DNA of 64,000 bases from Nectonema munidae (taxonomy: Eukaryota > Nematomorpha > Nectonematoida > Nectonematidae), in NCBI GenBank assembly GCA_030549495.1, contig JAUIRK010000643.1, positions 62,001 to 126,000 of the forward strand, written 5' to 3'. Positions 12,182 to 23,052 of this stretch are shown here, piece by piece (position 1 is the stretch's first letter; each line of letters begins with the position of its first letter). Position numbers and translations under genes: made by a program. The notes under the pieces are model-generated. The model was not told where the DNA came from, made no database searches, and was given only the letters and a program-made list of their open reading frames with translations.

Positions 12182-12530
12182 ATGTATCGGATGTGAAATT
12201 TTTTGTATTCGCAGATGCGGCTGTGGAATCAAATTTGACATCCTAGCGCATGCGGATATTATAATTGCTATTCTAAGCAAACACAAGTTTTATACTTCTC
12301 AAAAATTTAAAGAGATGTTAATGTATATGTGTTAGCATAAGGAAGTACTTATTATAAAAAAATTTGGATAAAGTGAACATTCAAAAAATCCCAAAAAACT
12401 TTGCGTAATACAAAAAAAAGAAAAATGTTTCAAAATTGGTGATGCGGATGTTGAAACTTAAATGATTCGCGTTTGAGGATGTTTAGAGGATATAAAATTT
12501 TTTGCGGATACGGATATCCAATACATCTCT
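12182..12530. mobile_element. MITE with AGAGATGTAT ends
   Basis: AGAGATGTATCGGATGTG at the left is mirrored by AGAGATGTATTGGATATCC at the right. Inside, GCGGAT/GATGCGG words recur on both sides. The target duplication is not clear. hAT affinity is a guess from the terminus. Confidence 0.55.
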
Positions 12531-12711
12531 AATATATTAGGTGACATATTCGATATTTAATGGAGTACTGAAGTATTTGTATACGTTTATCAGGATCCAT
12601 TGTCTGAATTAAAGTTACCAAATGTTGCTTATACATGATTTTTATGTATAACTTGTATATACATAACTATACATACACTGCAATATATACTCACATATAT
12701 ACCATATATAC

Positions 12712-12978
12712 CAGGGCTACTCAACTATTATAAGCAAAGGTCCAATTAGACAAGTTCCAATGTATGCATGGGTCCAAAAATTTTCATTACATGAAATGAA
12801 GAAAATAAAACAACCATCTCAGAAAGGGAATAATAAAATTATAATTGCATTAACAAATCAATGTTCATTTTAATAATAAATAATGATTGAAATTCTTAAT
12901 AATAATGTTTGCCTGGGGTCCAACTACAACACTCAAAAGGTCCGAATTAGGACTGCGGGCGCCAATTGAGTACCTCCG
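12712..12978. mobile_element. Non-autonomous hAT element, copy 2
   Basis: CAGGGCTACTCAACTATTA at the left and, inverted, CGGAGGTACTCAATTGGCG at the right. An exact 8-bp target duplication ATATATAC lies at 12704-12711 and 12979-12986. At 267 bp this is probably close to the ancestral length. The same TCCAATGTATGCAT and GCCTGGGGTCCAACTACAA blocks occur in copy 1. Confidence 0.9.
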
Positions 12979-13179
12979 ATATATACCATTACATATACTT
13001 AGATATATTGCATATACTTGATGAGGTAACGTTGAATACTTTAAAACTTCCTTATAATAATCCACTATGAATGAGGATCTTTAGGAATCGATTATTTTGA
13101 TCCCTTTTTTAAAACACAACACTTGTTCTTTTATTAGATCAAAAGGAACATGGCGCAAACTTTAAAGTATAAAAATTAA

Positions 13180-13640
13180 ATACACACGAAAGTCTAGTTA
13201 TAATGTAGTGATGTGTAATTGAATAAATATTTTAAATCACAAAGATTCTCCTCATTGCGATAAAATCAAATCAAATACGTGAAGTAAATTTTATTTAAGC
13301 AAATTGGGCACAGTAGAAAATCTAGGTAAATGGTAGTAGTGTGAAATCCATTTTAGTGAATAAAATTATGAGAGCTTATTCGTTGTCTTGATCCTTTTGA
13401 GGGTTCGGAAGAGATCGACTATAAATTTTGAGGAGTTGTTAACACAATGATTGTTACAATTATATCAAATCATACATGGAGCATATTATATTTTAAAAAT
13501 GTATCAAATTGAGCACACACGAAAATCTAAGAAAATGGTAACAATATGTAATTGATTATAGTGAATAAAATTATGAGAGATTATTGCATGTCTCCATCGT
13601 TTTGAAGAAAGTGACAAAAATTTATGAGGGGTTGTCTCTC
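13180..13640. repeat. Degenerate direct repeats, roughly 125-205 bp apart
   Basis: The phrase ACACACGAAAATCTA(A/G) recurs in variant form near 13182, 13308 and 13513. The last two copies continue in parallel through GTGAATAAAATTATGAGAG.TTATT and TTTTGA. No coding sense. Confidence 0.5.
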
Positions 13641-14311
13641 TTGTCCAACCTCTTGACAAAAAAGATGACCATCAGATATAAAATTATTTATTGCTTCTGC
13701 ATAATAATAATAGTCATATACACTTGTATCACAGGATTTAATTTTAGATAAAAATTGTAGTTATTATTCAAATAATCATTTTTTCACTTTTTAAATAACT
13801 TTTTTTACCCCCTAATAAAAAACTTTTTACCCCAAGGAGTAAATTTACCCACATTTGGGATTCATTGCCCTAAGTAATTCTTTCCTATCCACACCCTGCA
13901 GCATTTAGTTGATACAACTTTCTACACATTCCCATTTATTTATTTATGAATATGGAAAATCTTCTGTGTTCAAAATACCCAAAAAGTTTTTTCAACGAGT
14001 TTGTTTTGTATTTAAATCATACACTATTTCATGAAGACGCGCAATTCTCTTTTTTTAACACTGGTACATTTGCCAAGCATACAAGATTTAAATAGCGCTT
14101 TAAAAATCATGATTAAATTACAAACAATTCAATTCTAAAAAGTATCATTAAAATATATTTTAATTAAACAGTAATCTAAAATTCCTATCATTCTAACGTC
14201 AAATTTTTGAAATTAATGTTTTAAAGATAAAAAGTAGGTACACAATAAAAAAATAACATAAATAATTTGTCTGTAGAGGAAATGAGGAATAAATTTCTTT
14301 ATTTCAAAATA

Positions 14312-14440
14312 CAGTTAAACCTGCGTTACCGTACTTCTCTCCTGTCAATGAGGGACAGTTTTAAATCTTCCCAATTAATTAGGTTCGAGTATTTCCCTTT
14401 GATACTTCCTTTAAGCGGTCACTTAACACAGGTGTTATGC
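14312..14440. mobile_element. pogo/Tigger-type end pair remnant
   Basis: CAGTTAAACCTGCGTTACC at the left, and inverted CACCTGTGTTAAGTGACCG at the right, echo the Tigger ends (CAGTCAAACCTGTCTTAACG, CACCTGTATTAAACGACC). Short and decayed. Confidence 0.5.
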
Positions 14441-15009
14441 ACTAAATAAGGAAAATTATTTACTGACCTAAATACATGTAACGAACAGGGTTAAGGGAGA
14501 ACTAGGTGGAGTCGGATATTTTAAAGGAGATAGGAGATAGAGTCACTATCTAAGAAGATTTAAGAGTTGGAGTTGAAACCGTATTTTTTGAAAATTAGAA
14601 AAATATAAGTATATAGTTTTCAAATATAAGTTTTAAGTACTTGGAGGCGGAATAGAGTATCATCCGCCCCTTCCGAAAATTAGCAACCCTGGTAATCAAT
14701 AATAATAATTAAAAGTATCAAAATGCTTGCTGAATTAAACCCTTACAAAATGAAATGGAAAAGTAAAAAAAAAGAAGACATTATGGAAAATATATTCCTT
14801 AGTAAATATTGCATTGATTATTAGTATTATTAAAAACCTTTTTTTGTCATGAATGAAGAATTTCTTCCATACTTGATTAACAAATGTCATACCAGACCTT
14901 CGTTTGTACCATAACATATCCATGATAACTACTTAAAAAACTTCGTTTAACATCGTTTGTTTCCGAATACACACGCTAAGACGTGCTTCAGAGACACAAA
15001 TTTATGGGA

Positions 15010-15181
15010 CTTTTTTTTTTATTTGAGCGTGGTACATTTCTTAACCAGATACCCTTGCTAACGTCAAGCAGATGGCATTAGATTAAACAACAAGACATTC
15101 TATTTTAGGTGAGTCGGGAATCGAACCCTGGATCCTTGAAATGAAATCCCTAGGGTGTAACCACCATACCCGCTACGCCCA
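15010..15181 (-). mobile_element. tRNA-derived SINE, family 1
   Basis: The minus strand opens GGGCGTAGCGGGTATGGTGG (A-box-like) and has the B box GGTTCGATTCC about 55 bp in. A body of about 80 bp follows, ending in an A-run (poly-T at 15011-15020 on the plus strand). The head does not fold into a full modern tRNA and the poly-A tail marks it as a retroposon, not a tRNA gene. Confidence 0.7.
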
Positions 15182-15290
15182 ATCTATGATATCTACTTGA
15201 AATATGATAAAACTCAATAACTCAAATGATCCGAGAAAAAGGCAGACGACATTAGTTAATTTGATATAAATCTGTCTTTAAACTAAGAAA

Positions 15291-15535
15291 GCATTAGCAT
15301 CTTCCAAAGATGGCTATGCGATTAAATTGGTTAAACGTGTGTAAAGAGAAAACCTTTGTTTCATAGAGATAACCTTGTATACAATTTGGAGTGGCTTGGT
15401 AAATGTGCAGAAGGCTGTGCGGATTCTCGGAATCAAGTCTTTTTGATTTGAATTGCAGTTTGACTTCGTAAAACACTTCGCTTAGGTTGAGGGCGAAAAC
15501 GTGGAGATTCCAAAACAGCACGATCCAATTGTTAG
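15291..15535 (-). CDS. Candidate exon, product unknown
   Basis: The minus strand is open from an acceptor-like TTCGTAG through DTAYNKTSNNWIVLFWNL, HVFALNLSEVFYEVKLQF and HSLLHIYQATPNCIQG to a stop near 15294. A weak donor (CAAG/GTTATC) would shorten it. Codons are GC-rich relative to the flanks. No domain is recognised; the hydrophobic WIVLFWNLHVFAL run could be a buried strand or short membrane segment. It may be a decayed gene piece instead of a live exon. Confidence 0.3.
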
Positions 15536-15918
15536 ATGTTTTGTTGTAGGCAGTGTCTTCTACGAAATTGCAGTGTATCAATAACTTGGAAGTCGAGGAA
15601 TAAGCGAAGGAAGTTGCGTTATTCTAAAGAAGCATTTGAAAGAACAAACGTTCATAACATTTTTAAATGCCGCATGAGGCAGATGCTAATTTTGCATCCC
15701 CTCAAAAATTCAAATAACAGTCCAAAACGCCCAAGACTAAATAATAGAGGTATATAGGTATGGAAAATTGGAATAAAAAGTTTTTCAACGCATTTTATTA
15801 CATAACTATTTACGTGTAAAATATCTCGATTAAATTTTTATTGGTGATATTTCAATACAAATAAATTCTGTGCACGGGCGGACCACCCCTCCCGCCCTCT
15901 TTGTATGCTACTGTTTAA

Positions 15919-16014
15919 AAGCAATGTTCCCATAGGGAACTCAGAAGAATTCTCACTTTCAATGAAATTAAATAGGAATTATAAAATCGCCTACTCTGTT
16001 TGGTTCTAAACGAG
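15919..16014. mobile_element. TTAA mini-element, decayed
   Basis: TTAA at 15915-15918 and 16015-16018. The internal GAATTCTCACTTTCAATG and AAATTAAATAGGAATTATA blocks match the left half of the pair at 6401. A second decayed relative follows at about 16035-16150. Confidence 0.55.
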
Positions 16015-16859
16015 TTAATAAAGAAAACATGGAAGAAAAAATTAGTCCATTTAATCCCATCAGACGACCTTATGTTATTCGAAAGAAAATTCAACTCAAG
16101 AAAATCGTCTTCGTCATTTAAAAACAATGATGAGATCAAATGGGTTAGATCTAAAAAATAGACCATTTTAACTCTAAATTACACAGTATTGTATATATTT
16201 GTCATCGGTATAAAAGCTTAGCTTTTACACTTGCATTAAATTAAGTTTAATCTTATTAATCAATTAAATCAAAGTGTACATTAGTTCCAGAACAAAGCCT
16301 CCAAGATTCATTATGAAAATTTGGATATATTTTTTCGTATCATTAAGCTTTATCTTCAAAAGACATAATTTGAGACAGATAAATTATATCATTTTTAACT
16401 TGCTAGTAAGGGTAGAAAAGCGCCAAGCATATTGAAGCACTATCCGTGCTTAAAATGTTATACACATTCTTATAGCACATTTCTTTGATTAATATATATT
16501 TTTTAATATAACCGCCTCGCTTTCGAAAACGTGGGCCGCAAAAGATTTTTTCGAGATAAAAAACTACACAGACATACGCCATATATAGTTATTTTAATTC
16601 AAGTTTCGCCCGCCTTTTAAAACAATAAACCTAAAACTGCTCTGTATTTTTTGAAATAATATCCCTTTTGTATCTGGACCCAGCTGGAGATGGGTAAAGC
16701 GCATCATCCGTATCCATAAAACGTTTTACAATACATAAAAGTGTACGCTTACATATGTTTATGATCAATAAGAAGTTGAATCTACACTTCTCAGTCCGAC
16801 CTTGACAGTGAAGACACCTTGCTATTGTGGACACTTAAGGAAGGCACCATGATGTAAAG

Positions 16860-17006
16860 GTAAGATAAAGATACCGCGGGGTGTTTTCATCGAGAAGGCA
16901 GAACTGTGCCGCTTGTATCGAACTATGAAGAAAAGATGCTTGATGTGGGGTCGAACCGACCTTGAGTTTTCGAAGCCTAGTATCTAACCAACCTTACACA
17001 GCCCTA
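16860..17006 (-). mobile_element. tRNA-derived SINE, family 2, copy 2
   Basis: Minus strand: GGTTGGTTAGATACTAGGC (A-box region), then GGTCGGTTCGACCCC (B box), then ATCAAGCATCTTTTCTTCAT, a GC-rich body and GAAAACACCCCGCGGTATC. This is the best preserved of the three copies. Confidence 0.65.
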
Positions 17007-17261
17007 GGTATAAGTGACCCAATTATTGAAGTTTAGTGTACTTTAAAATTCTTCGAAAAGAAAAATAATTAAAAATTGAATTAGATTTTATTATAAGAAA
17101 CTAAAAACTATATATACATGCAAAGTAATTATCAAAAATTAAATTCAAAAAGTTAGCTTCAAGTTGTATAATTACAAATTTTTTTCATTTAAAAAATACT
17201 CAGTTTTTAAAGTAGACAGCATGCAAAACCATAAACTAATAGAATCATAAAATCATAACTA

Positions 17262-17378
17262 GGGTGTTTTGAACGAGAAGATACAAGTGTTCCACTTGTC
17301 TCGAACCATTAGAAAAGGGGGTTAAGGTTGGATTCGAACTAAAGACATTTTCACTCTTGCCTATTGAATAAATAAAAT
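17262..17378 (-). mobile_element. tRNA-derived SINE, family 2, copy 3
   Basis: Minus strand: AGTTCGAATCC (B box), CCCCCTTTTCTAATGGTTCG, and CAAAACACCCTAG at the 3' side. It lies 260 bp from copy 2 in the same orientation and is more diverged. Confidence 0.5.
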
Positions 17379-18029
17379 AAACCCCAAAAAAAGATTACCT
17401 TATCCCATTGAAAATTATAAACTCCTTGATTTAATAGAGTTATCTCATTTTCATGGAACTGTGCACTCATTAGCTTTTTGGTGGGCTTGATAGATTCAGA
17501 ATATTTGTCCTTTTCAGAAGAAAGTGATAAATCAGACTTTTTATCTTTACTGTAAAGTAAAAGGGAGCCAGAAAAAAATATTATCGAAAAATGAGATCCA
17601 TCACAATTGAAAGAAATGTCTAAAATAGAGGAATTTGTAAAATAAAGAAATAGCGTTCAACGATTTCAGGTGACCCACAAAACAAAAATCGTCTGATTTA
17701 GTTAATAATAATTTATACAAGAAGAAAAGGAGACGATTAACTTTAGAATGAGTAAAATTAAATAAAAATATACCGAGATGACATATTAGAGCATTAATGA
17801 GTTAAAAGGCATACCACTTTATATATTAGCTACGATACATATACCTATTTCAAGGGATACCACGACATTTCATCGACAACTAAAATCGGATTTCGTCAAA
17901 AATAAAACGAGATATGGTTGACAAATAGGTAAATTTCAAAGCAATATCGATTTGTATGTGGAGAAAAATTGTAACAGTATCTATTGCTCCTTAGAAAACG
18001 TCATCATTATCCTCTCATAGATGATGAAG

Positions 18030-19480
18030 AGGGGCTGATCAAGATGTTTGATTCGAACAGCACAATTCTAGTAGTTTTACGACATATTAAGGGACTTATC
18101 CAGCTTATTTGTCATGAAATACATCGTCAACTTTAACATTAAGCATGGAAAGATATGAATTATTCACCTTTTACCACCTGCTATATTCAGACCATACAGA
18201 TTAGGATTGCACAAAACTATCAATAAGTCACGTACTGCTTCTTGGATCCGCTGTCATGTTTTCATTTCTCATCAGTCGTTCATTTATTTCGATGAGCCCA
18301 TCACAGCCCTAGATGAGACGACAATCACTCCATACAGATCCTTTGTCGATGAGCTCTATTATCTTGATGCCGACAATCTAATCAACTAACATCTCGTCGA
18401 ATCCCACAGAACCTCTCCTGTCATTAAGATTTTACCCAAATACATTCAAAAGGTAGAATACTAAGCCAAATTCATACAGAATGGATCAATATTCATGTAA
18501 TTCAGAAAGAATTGAGAGTTAAACGTGGCTCCGAGGTTGAAGTGCACTCATGGAACAAGAAGAACGATACGAAATGATATATATATGAACGATACGAGCT
18601 CCTGATACGAAATTTCTACACATTTTCCTCCGAGTACAATTTGATGGAAAAGTCAAAACTCTTTATTGACTGGCAGATTACGCGAAATCTTGAAGGGCCT
18701 CAATACAAAGACACTCTAGCTACAGATTGAGGTCCCTTGAGTGTGAGTGACACATGATTCTCAGCCGGCTTAAACTACTACCAAAAGGAAGTAGTAATTA
18801 TACCCGACAAACTCTTTAATAATGGTTTGAAACAAGTATTACGAACATTTTACCAATCAGGCAAAACCAATATAACTACTAGTTTACCACATCTTCTTCC
18901 TGGACAACTTTACACTAATTAAGTTCAGTTGCTTACTCCTTGATATTTTATCTTACAAGATGTTATCGGATTAAAATCAATTGGCATTGTCATCAATCTT
19001 CAACATGTTTTTGGAACATTAAACCCTTTGAAACAACTGATAAATTTAGTATTTTCCAACGATCGTGATCCACTAGTCATTTTGAAATCGATCTGAGAAA
19101 AAAAGCTACAATACGATACGATATCATCAGAGAATGAAATGTCAATTAGGAAACTCAATATACAATGATATCATACAAAGTATAGTATCAATGAGATAAA
19201 ACTAAAGAGTCTGGAAGCAATAATTCAGACTCATGTTAGAGACTATCTAATCACCTCATTTGATTAAGCATGTATCGGTTCAAGAGTTCACCACTCATGT
19301 TTCTCATCCCACTAATTTGTAATGAACTCTGACAAAAGAGGCGATGCAATATGACATTATTTTTTTCAATTAAATTAGGACAACATAATTTTGCAACTTT
19401 CTGTTCAGTAATCTGTTTCGCCAGCAAACACACATTTACTCTGAATCCGTTCTGGATGTCATGAACCTATTAAAAATGTA
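18030..19480 (+). pseudogene. Decayed coding relic, unassigned (possibly virus-like element)
   Basis: The plus strand shows a patchy protein-like signal over about 1.2 kb with GC-richer codons, clearest around 18650-19050. It is broken in several places. The protein was not firmly recognised. A structural protein of a Polinton-type or other virus-like element is one possibility, but this is a weak impression. No terminal repeats were seen. Apparently old. Confidence 0.3.
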
Positions 19481-21110
19481 AAAAAAAAATCAATTTACCC
19501 TTTATAAAAGTGCTAGATGTGTGCGGAAGTACAAACTTTTGAATGAGCATCATAGAGGGCAGTGATAAAACAAAAATTTGCAAAAACTTCGTTGCAAAGA
19601 TGAGATATTCGAAACAGAAGTCCAGAGCTGATATCTCATTACTAAATTCTTTTTTATTCTCCTCACTCTCCCCAATTTCATCTTGATTCCCATCCGTTAT
19701 AAAAAACTTTCTAGAACAGTTTAAAAAATATATAATTTTCTAGAAGCATGAACTAGAGGGAGTGATAGAAGGTTTCACTTGGGTTCTAATCCGTGGATGC
19801 AGTTGAAGTCGATGAAGTTAGCACAAGGCTGAACACCTTTTCGCCAGAAGAAAATGCTGTCACAGGAAGAAATGATGAAATATTGTAAGTGTGCCTTTGC
19901 TTTGATTAAATTCGGAATGCATGGCAACTTCTTCATTTCCCCAACAAGGCCAAAGTTAAAGTTGAAAAAGAGAACCAGAGTATTCTTAAAATGAATATAA
20001 AAATCGTTTTTATTTTTTCATAGAGAGCATATCGTTTGAATTCCTCGCTTGAATAAGAGATTTTGCTAAATATAACACAAAGTAGTCACACTCCATTATA
20101 AACAGTTATATGAATATTTGAAAATATTGCAAACATACCTTTTTTACAAATGCTAACAAATTTTTGGAAGAAAACGTGTAGTAACCCAGATATCTTGAGG
20201 GGTATCTCAAATTTTTCAGTTTTTGCAAATCTTTGTGTTTTAAGGAAAGATCTTATATGTAGATAAAAATATGAAATCTTATTTTACAATTATTTAATAA
20301 TATTTTGTAAAAATTTAAGCAATTAGAGAAAAAAATGAAAATTTATAATTGTAATCTTACTACTGTAATCTTATAGGAATTATAGTACAGTCAAAAGTAT
20401 TTTTCTGAATTCTTGAAATTAATTTTCTCTTGAATGTTAATATTAACATTCTTACTTTTATCAGTGAAAACAAAGTATCTCTGTATTTTAGGCCGCCTAT
20501 TAAAGCATTCTAGTGTCGCATTTTTGAAACACCTTTTTGATTTTCCTATGTATAGTGTATATACGGTAGCTTGCATTAAAACTAATAGGAATTTGATATA
20601 CATGGATGTAAAATAATAGGAATTCGATTTAATTTTGAACTCACATCTTAGCTTTACAACTAAATTTTTGAGTAAATTGACCATTGAGCACACAAGAATT
20701 GAACAAACTAACCATTGTGTCAAGAAAGCACACATTTTATTACATTTCATCAGGGGGAAAGAGTCGAAGGTTCCCCAATTTCCAAAAAAAGTTTTCCAAA
20801 AAAAATTCCCAAAAAAATTTTCCCAAAAGGGATAAAGTGTAAGTATCATAAATCTGACGCCCACTTGAAGCACTTACAAAACTCCGACTCCAAGTACACA
20901 TTAGTATATATTCATTAATATTCTAATGCCTTACTAGGAGTCCCAATTTCTTCTCAAAACCACTACTACGACTTTTGTTTTCTTAAAATCTCAGACTTCA
21001 ACTCCGCAACGTGGTCTTTCAGATGATTTCATAGCTTTTAGTTGCTTAAATTGCTTATTTTTATATGGTACTGCTCAATACTATCTAAAATTACTATCTG
21101 TGCAAATATC
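19481..21110. other. Non-coding stretch with chance open frames
   Basis: The minus-strand frame at 20391-20873 is long (160 codons) but its peptide is built from low-complexity A-run/T-run sequence and overlaps equally long plus-strand frames. The phrase GGATAAAGTGTAAGTATCAT occurs at 20830 and again at 22732, so a short dispersed repeat is present. Confidence 0.4.
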
Positions 21111-21116
21111 TCGTAA

Positions 21117-21246
21117 CCCTTTCGTGACGAGTGTATGATATATGATACATAAACAATTTTACCTTCGTCTGCTTTTTCAAATAGTTTTGTATATGAATCT
21201 TCTGCTTTTTAATAAATATCGTCTGCTTTTTCTGGTGACGAAAGGG
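21117..21246. mobile_element. TTAA mini-element
   Basis: CCCTTTCGTGACGAGTG and, inverted, CCCTTTCGTCACCAG; TTAA at 21247-21250, with GTAA in the equivalent left position. Three CTGCTTTTT words (the motif on the opposite strand) are spaced about 33-40 bp apart. Confidence 0.8.
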
Positions 21247-21397
21247 TTAATTTTGCGTGAGCCTTGTGTAATATTCTTCTTCCCATGCATGCGCCTATTT
21301 CGTTCAAATTGGGCATAATGGACTATAACTAAGGATAATAATAGTAAATGAACTTATGGAGTATGCTGATTCATCTTTGAATGTTTTAATACCTTAA

Positions 21398-21516
21398 CCC
21401 GTTAAGGACGAGAATATTCAGACGATATCTAGTGTAAAGCAGAAGATTTGTATTAAAAAGCATTAATAAACGCAGACGATTCACATTTTTCTAAAGTCGA
21501 CTGTGATCGATAACAG
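21398..21516. mobile_element. TTAA mini-element
   Basis: It starts CCCGTTAAGGACGAG after TTAA at 21394-21397. CAGACGATATCTAGTG, GCAGAAGATTTGTATT and GCAGACGATTCACA match the copy at 6832 closely. The right TTAA has decayed to GTAA. Confidence 0.75.
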
Positions 21517-21984
21517 GTAATTTGATTGCTGGGAAATAGAAAACCATTTAAATGTTCTCAGAGACTCAAAATACTTATACCCACATCCGATCCACGCAGT
21601 AATCGAATAATATACAAGATTAAAATGGATTCACGAATTACATCTCTAAATTAAGACGAACTCTGTATTAGGACCGAAAATTCTGATCATCCCTACTTGG
21701 TCGTAATAAACAGGTTTTACTGTATTCAAAAAAGACCTGGTTATCGCTGGCTTATGATATAATAAGTTAGGCGTCTTTTCAAGCAAATACGGCAATCAAA
21801 ATTTTATTGAACTAAGCAGTGTTTTCTGACTTTTCTTACTCATCGCGACCGAAGACAAACCTATTTCAAAGAAAGGGCCATCATAGACGAGAACATAATT
21901 TCTTCCATAATAAAGATACTGCATAGAAAACGTTAAAAAGTAGCATAAAATGTTTTTAATGACAAAAATATAGATTTGTAATAC

Positions 21985-22090
21985 TCGTTTCCATTTGGCC
22001 TACTTTCTTTTTCAATGGAATTTTATATATTTAATGCAGAAAATTTCCATTTCTTGCGACACTGCTATCATGCTGGTTCTCAAAGGGTTG
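21985..22090. mobile_element. TTAA mini-element, diverged subfamily
   Basis: TTTTATATATTTAA, TTTCCATTTCTTGCGACA and GGTTCTCAAAGGGTT match the copy at 29709-29831. The flanking TTAA is not preserved. Confidence 0.5.
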
Positions 22091-23052
22091 TTTGGTAGTT
22101 ATCTTTCAAAGATATAATGTTAAGTTTAAAATTACTTAAATTAATTCTAATATGATGACTAGGGATACAGCTTTTTTTCAACTCCCTAGTCCTGTATCAT
22201 TTTCTAATGACCTCTTTTCAGTAAATTGTGAAAATCAATGTTTTTTGTGTATGATTACAAAAGGTCATTCAATGACTAACATCGGAATTTTTATATTTTA
22301 TTGCATTTGGCCGCAAATCAAAAATTAGAACCGTTTGCATAATGCAATAAAAAACAAATCCAAAATGTTCAATTCATAACTATTTCATTAAGATTATTCT
22401 GCATACAAAAACAGTTTGAAGGGTTTAAGCCATATAAAGTAAAATTAGTCAATAGTCAAATTGTGGTAAGGTAAGTCATTAGAGAAAATGAAACGCAGTG
22501 AGCTTGGTTTTCTTTTTGCATGTTATATGACCTTAATTGCTCTCACACGGCATTGATTACATCTGATAATGTTCAGTTTTGATGGCTCAGCTTTTTATGC
22601 AACTTATCAAGCATTTTAAAGCAGTCTTATACGGTTGTAACACTTGTGATATCTCTGCATAAGCTTCTTTCATCATCTAAAATTATATTTACAGTACTAA
22701 ACCCATGTTCCAGCATGCAATCTGTGCAAAAGGATAAAGTGTAAGTATCATAAAAAGTATCCAAAAAAAATTTTTTTGCATCAAGAATTTATTTGTGTAT
22801 AATACTTCTTCTGTAAGCTAGCTTCCACATTTAGAACCACTTAATTTCAAAGTAAAATATAAACGTCGATCACAAACGACCTCACAAGAATATTTATCGA
22901 AAAAATAAAGGATCAAAATTTTTAAGCTATTCTTGTTCATGATTTCAGAGCGAGGTATATATTAGCACTAATCTAGTTGTTAAAATTTAACCCTTTCATG
23001 CAGAATGGGACACCGGTGTCCCATAGAATAAAAAGCATATGCTTTAAGTATA

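Noticed and set aside
14500-14692. GGAGT-rich minisatellite or hAT end (CAGGGTTGCTAATTTTCGG on the minus strand)
   Set aside because: No second end and no regular period could be established.
15104-15181. tRNA gene
   Set aside because: A and B boxes are present but the arms do not pair as in a tRNA and a body with a poly-A tail follows, so it was called a SINE.
20391-20873. 160-codon minus-strand open frame
   Set aside because: The peptide comes largely from A-run/T-run sequence (FFGNFFWKTFFG), plus-strand frames of similar openness overlap it, and no domain, splice or codon signal supports it.
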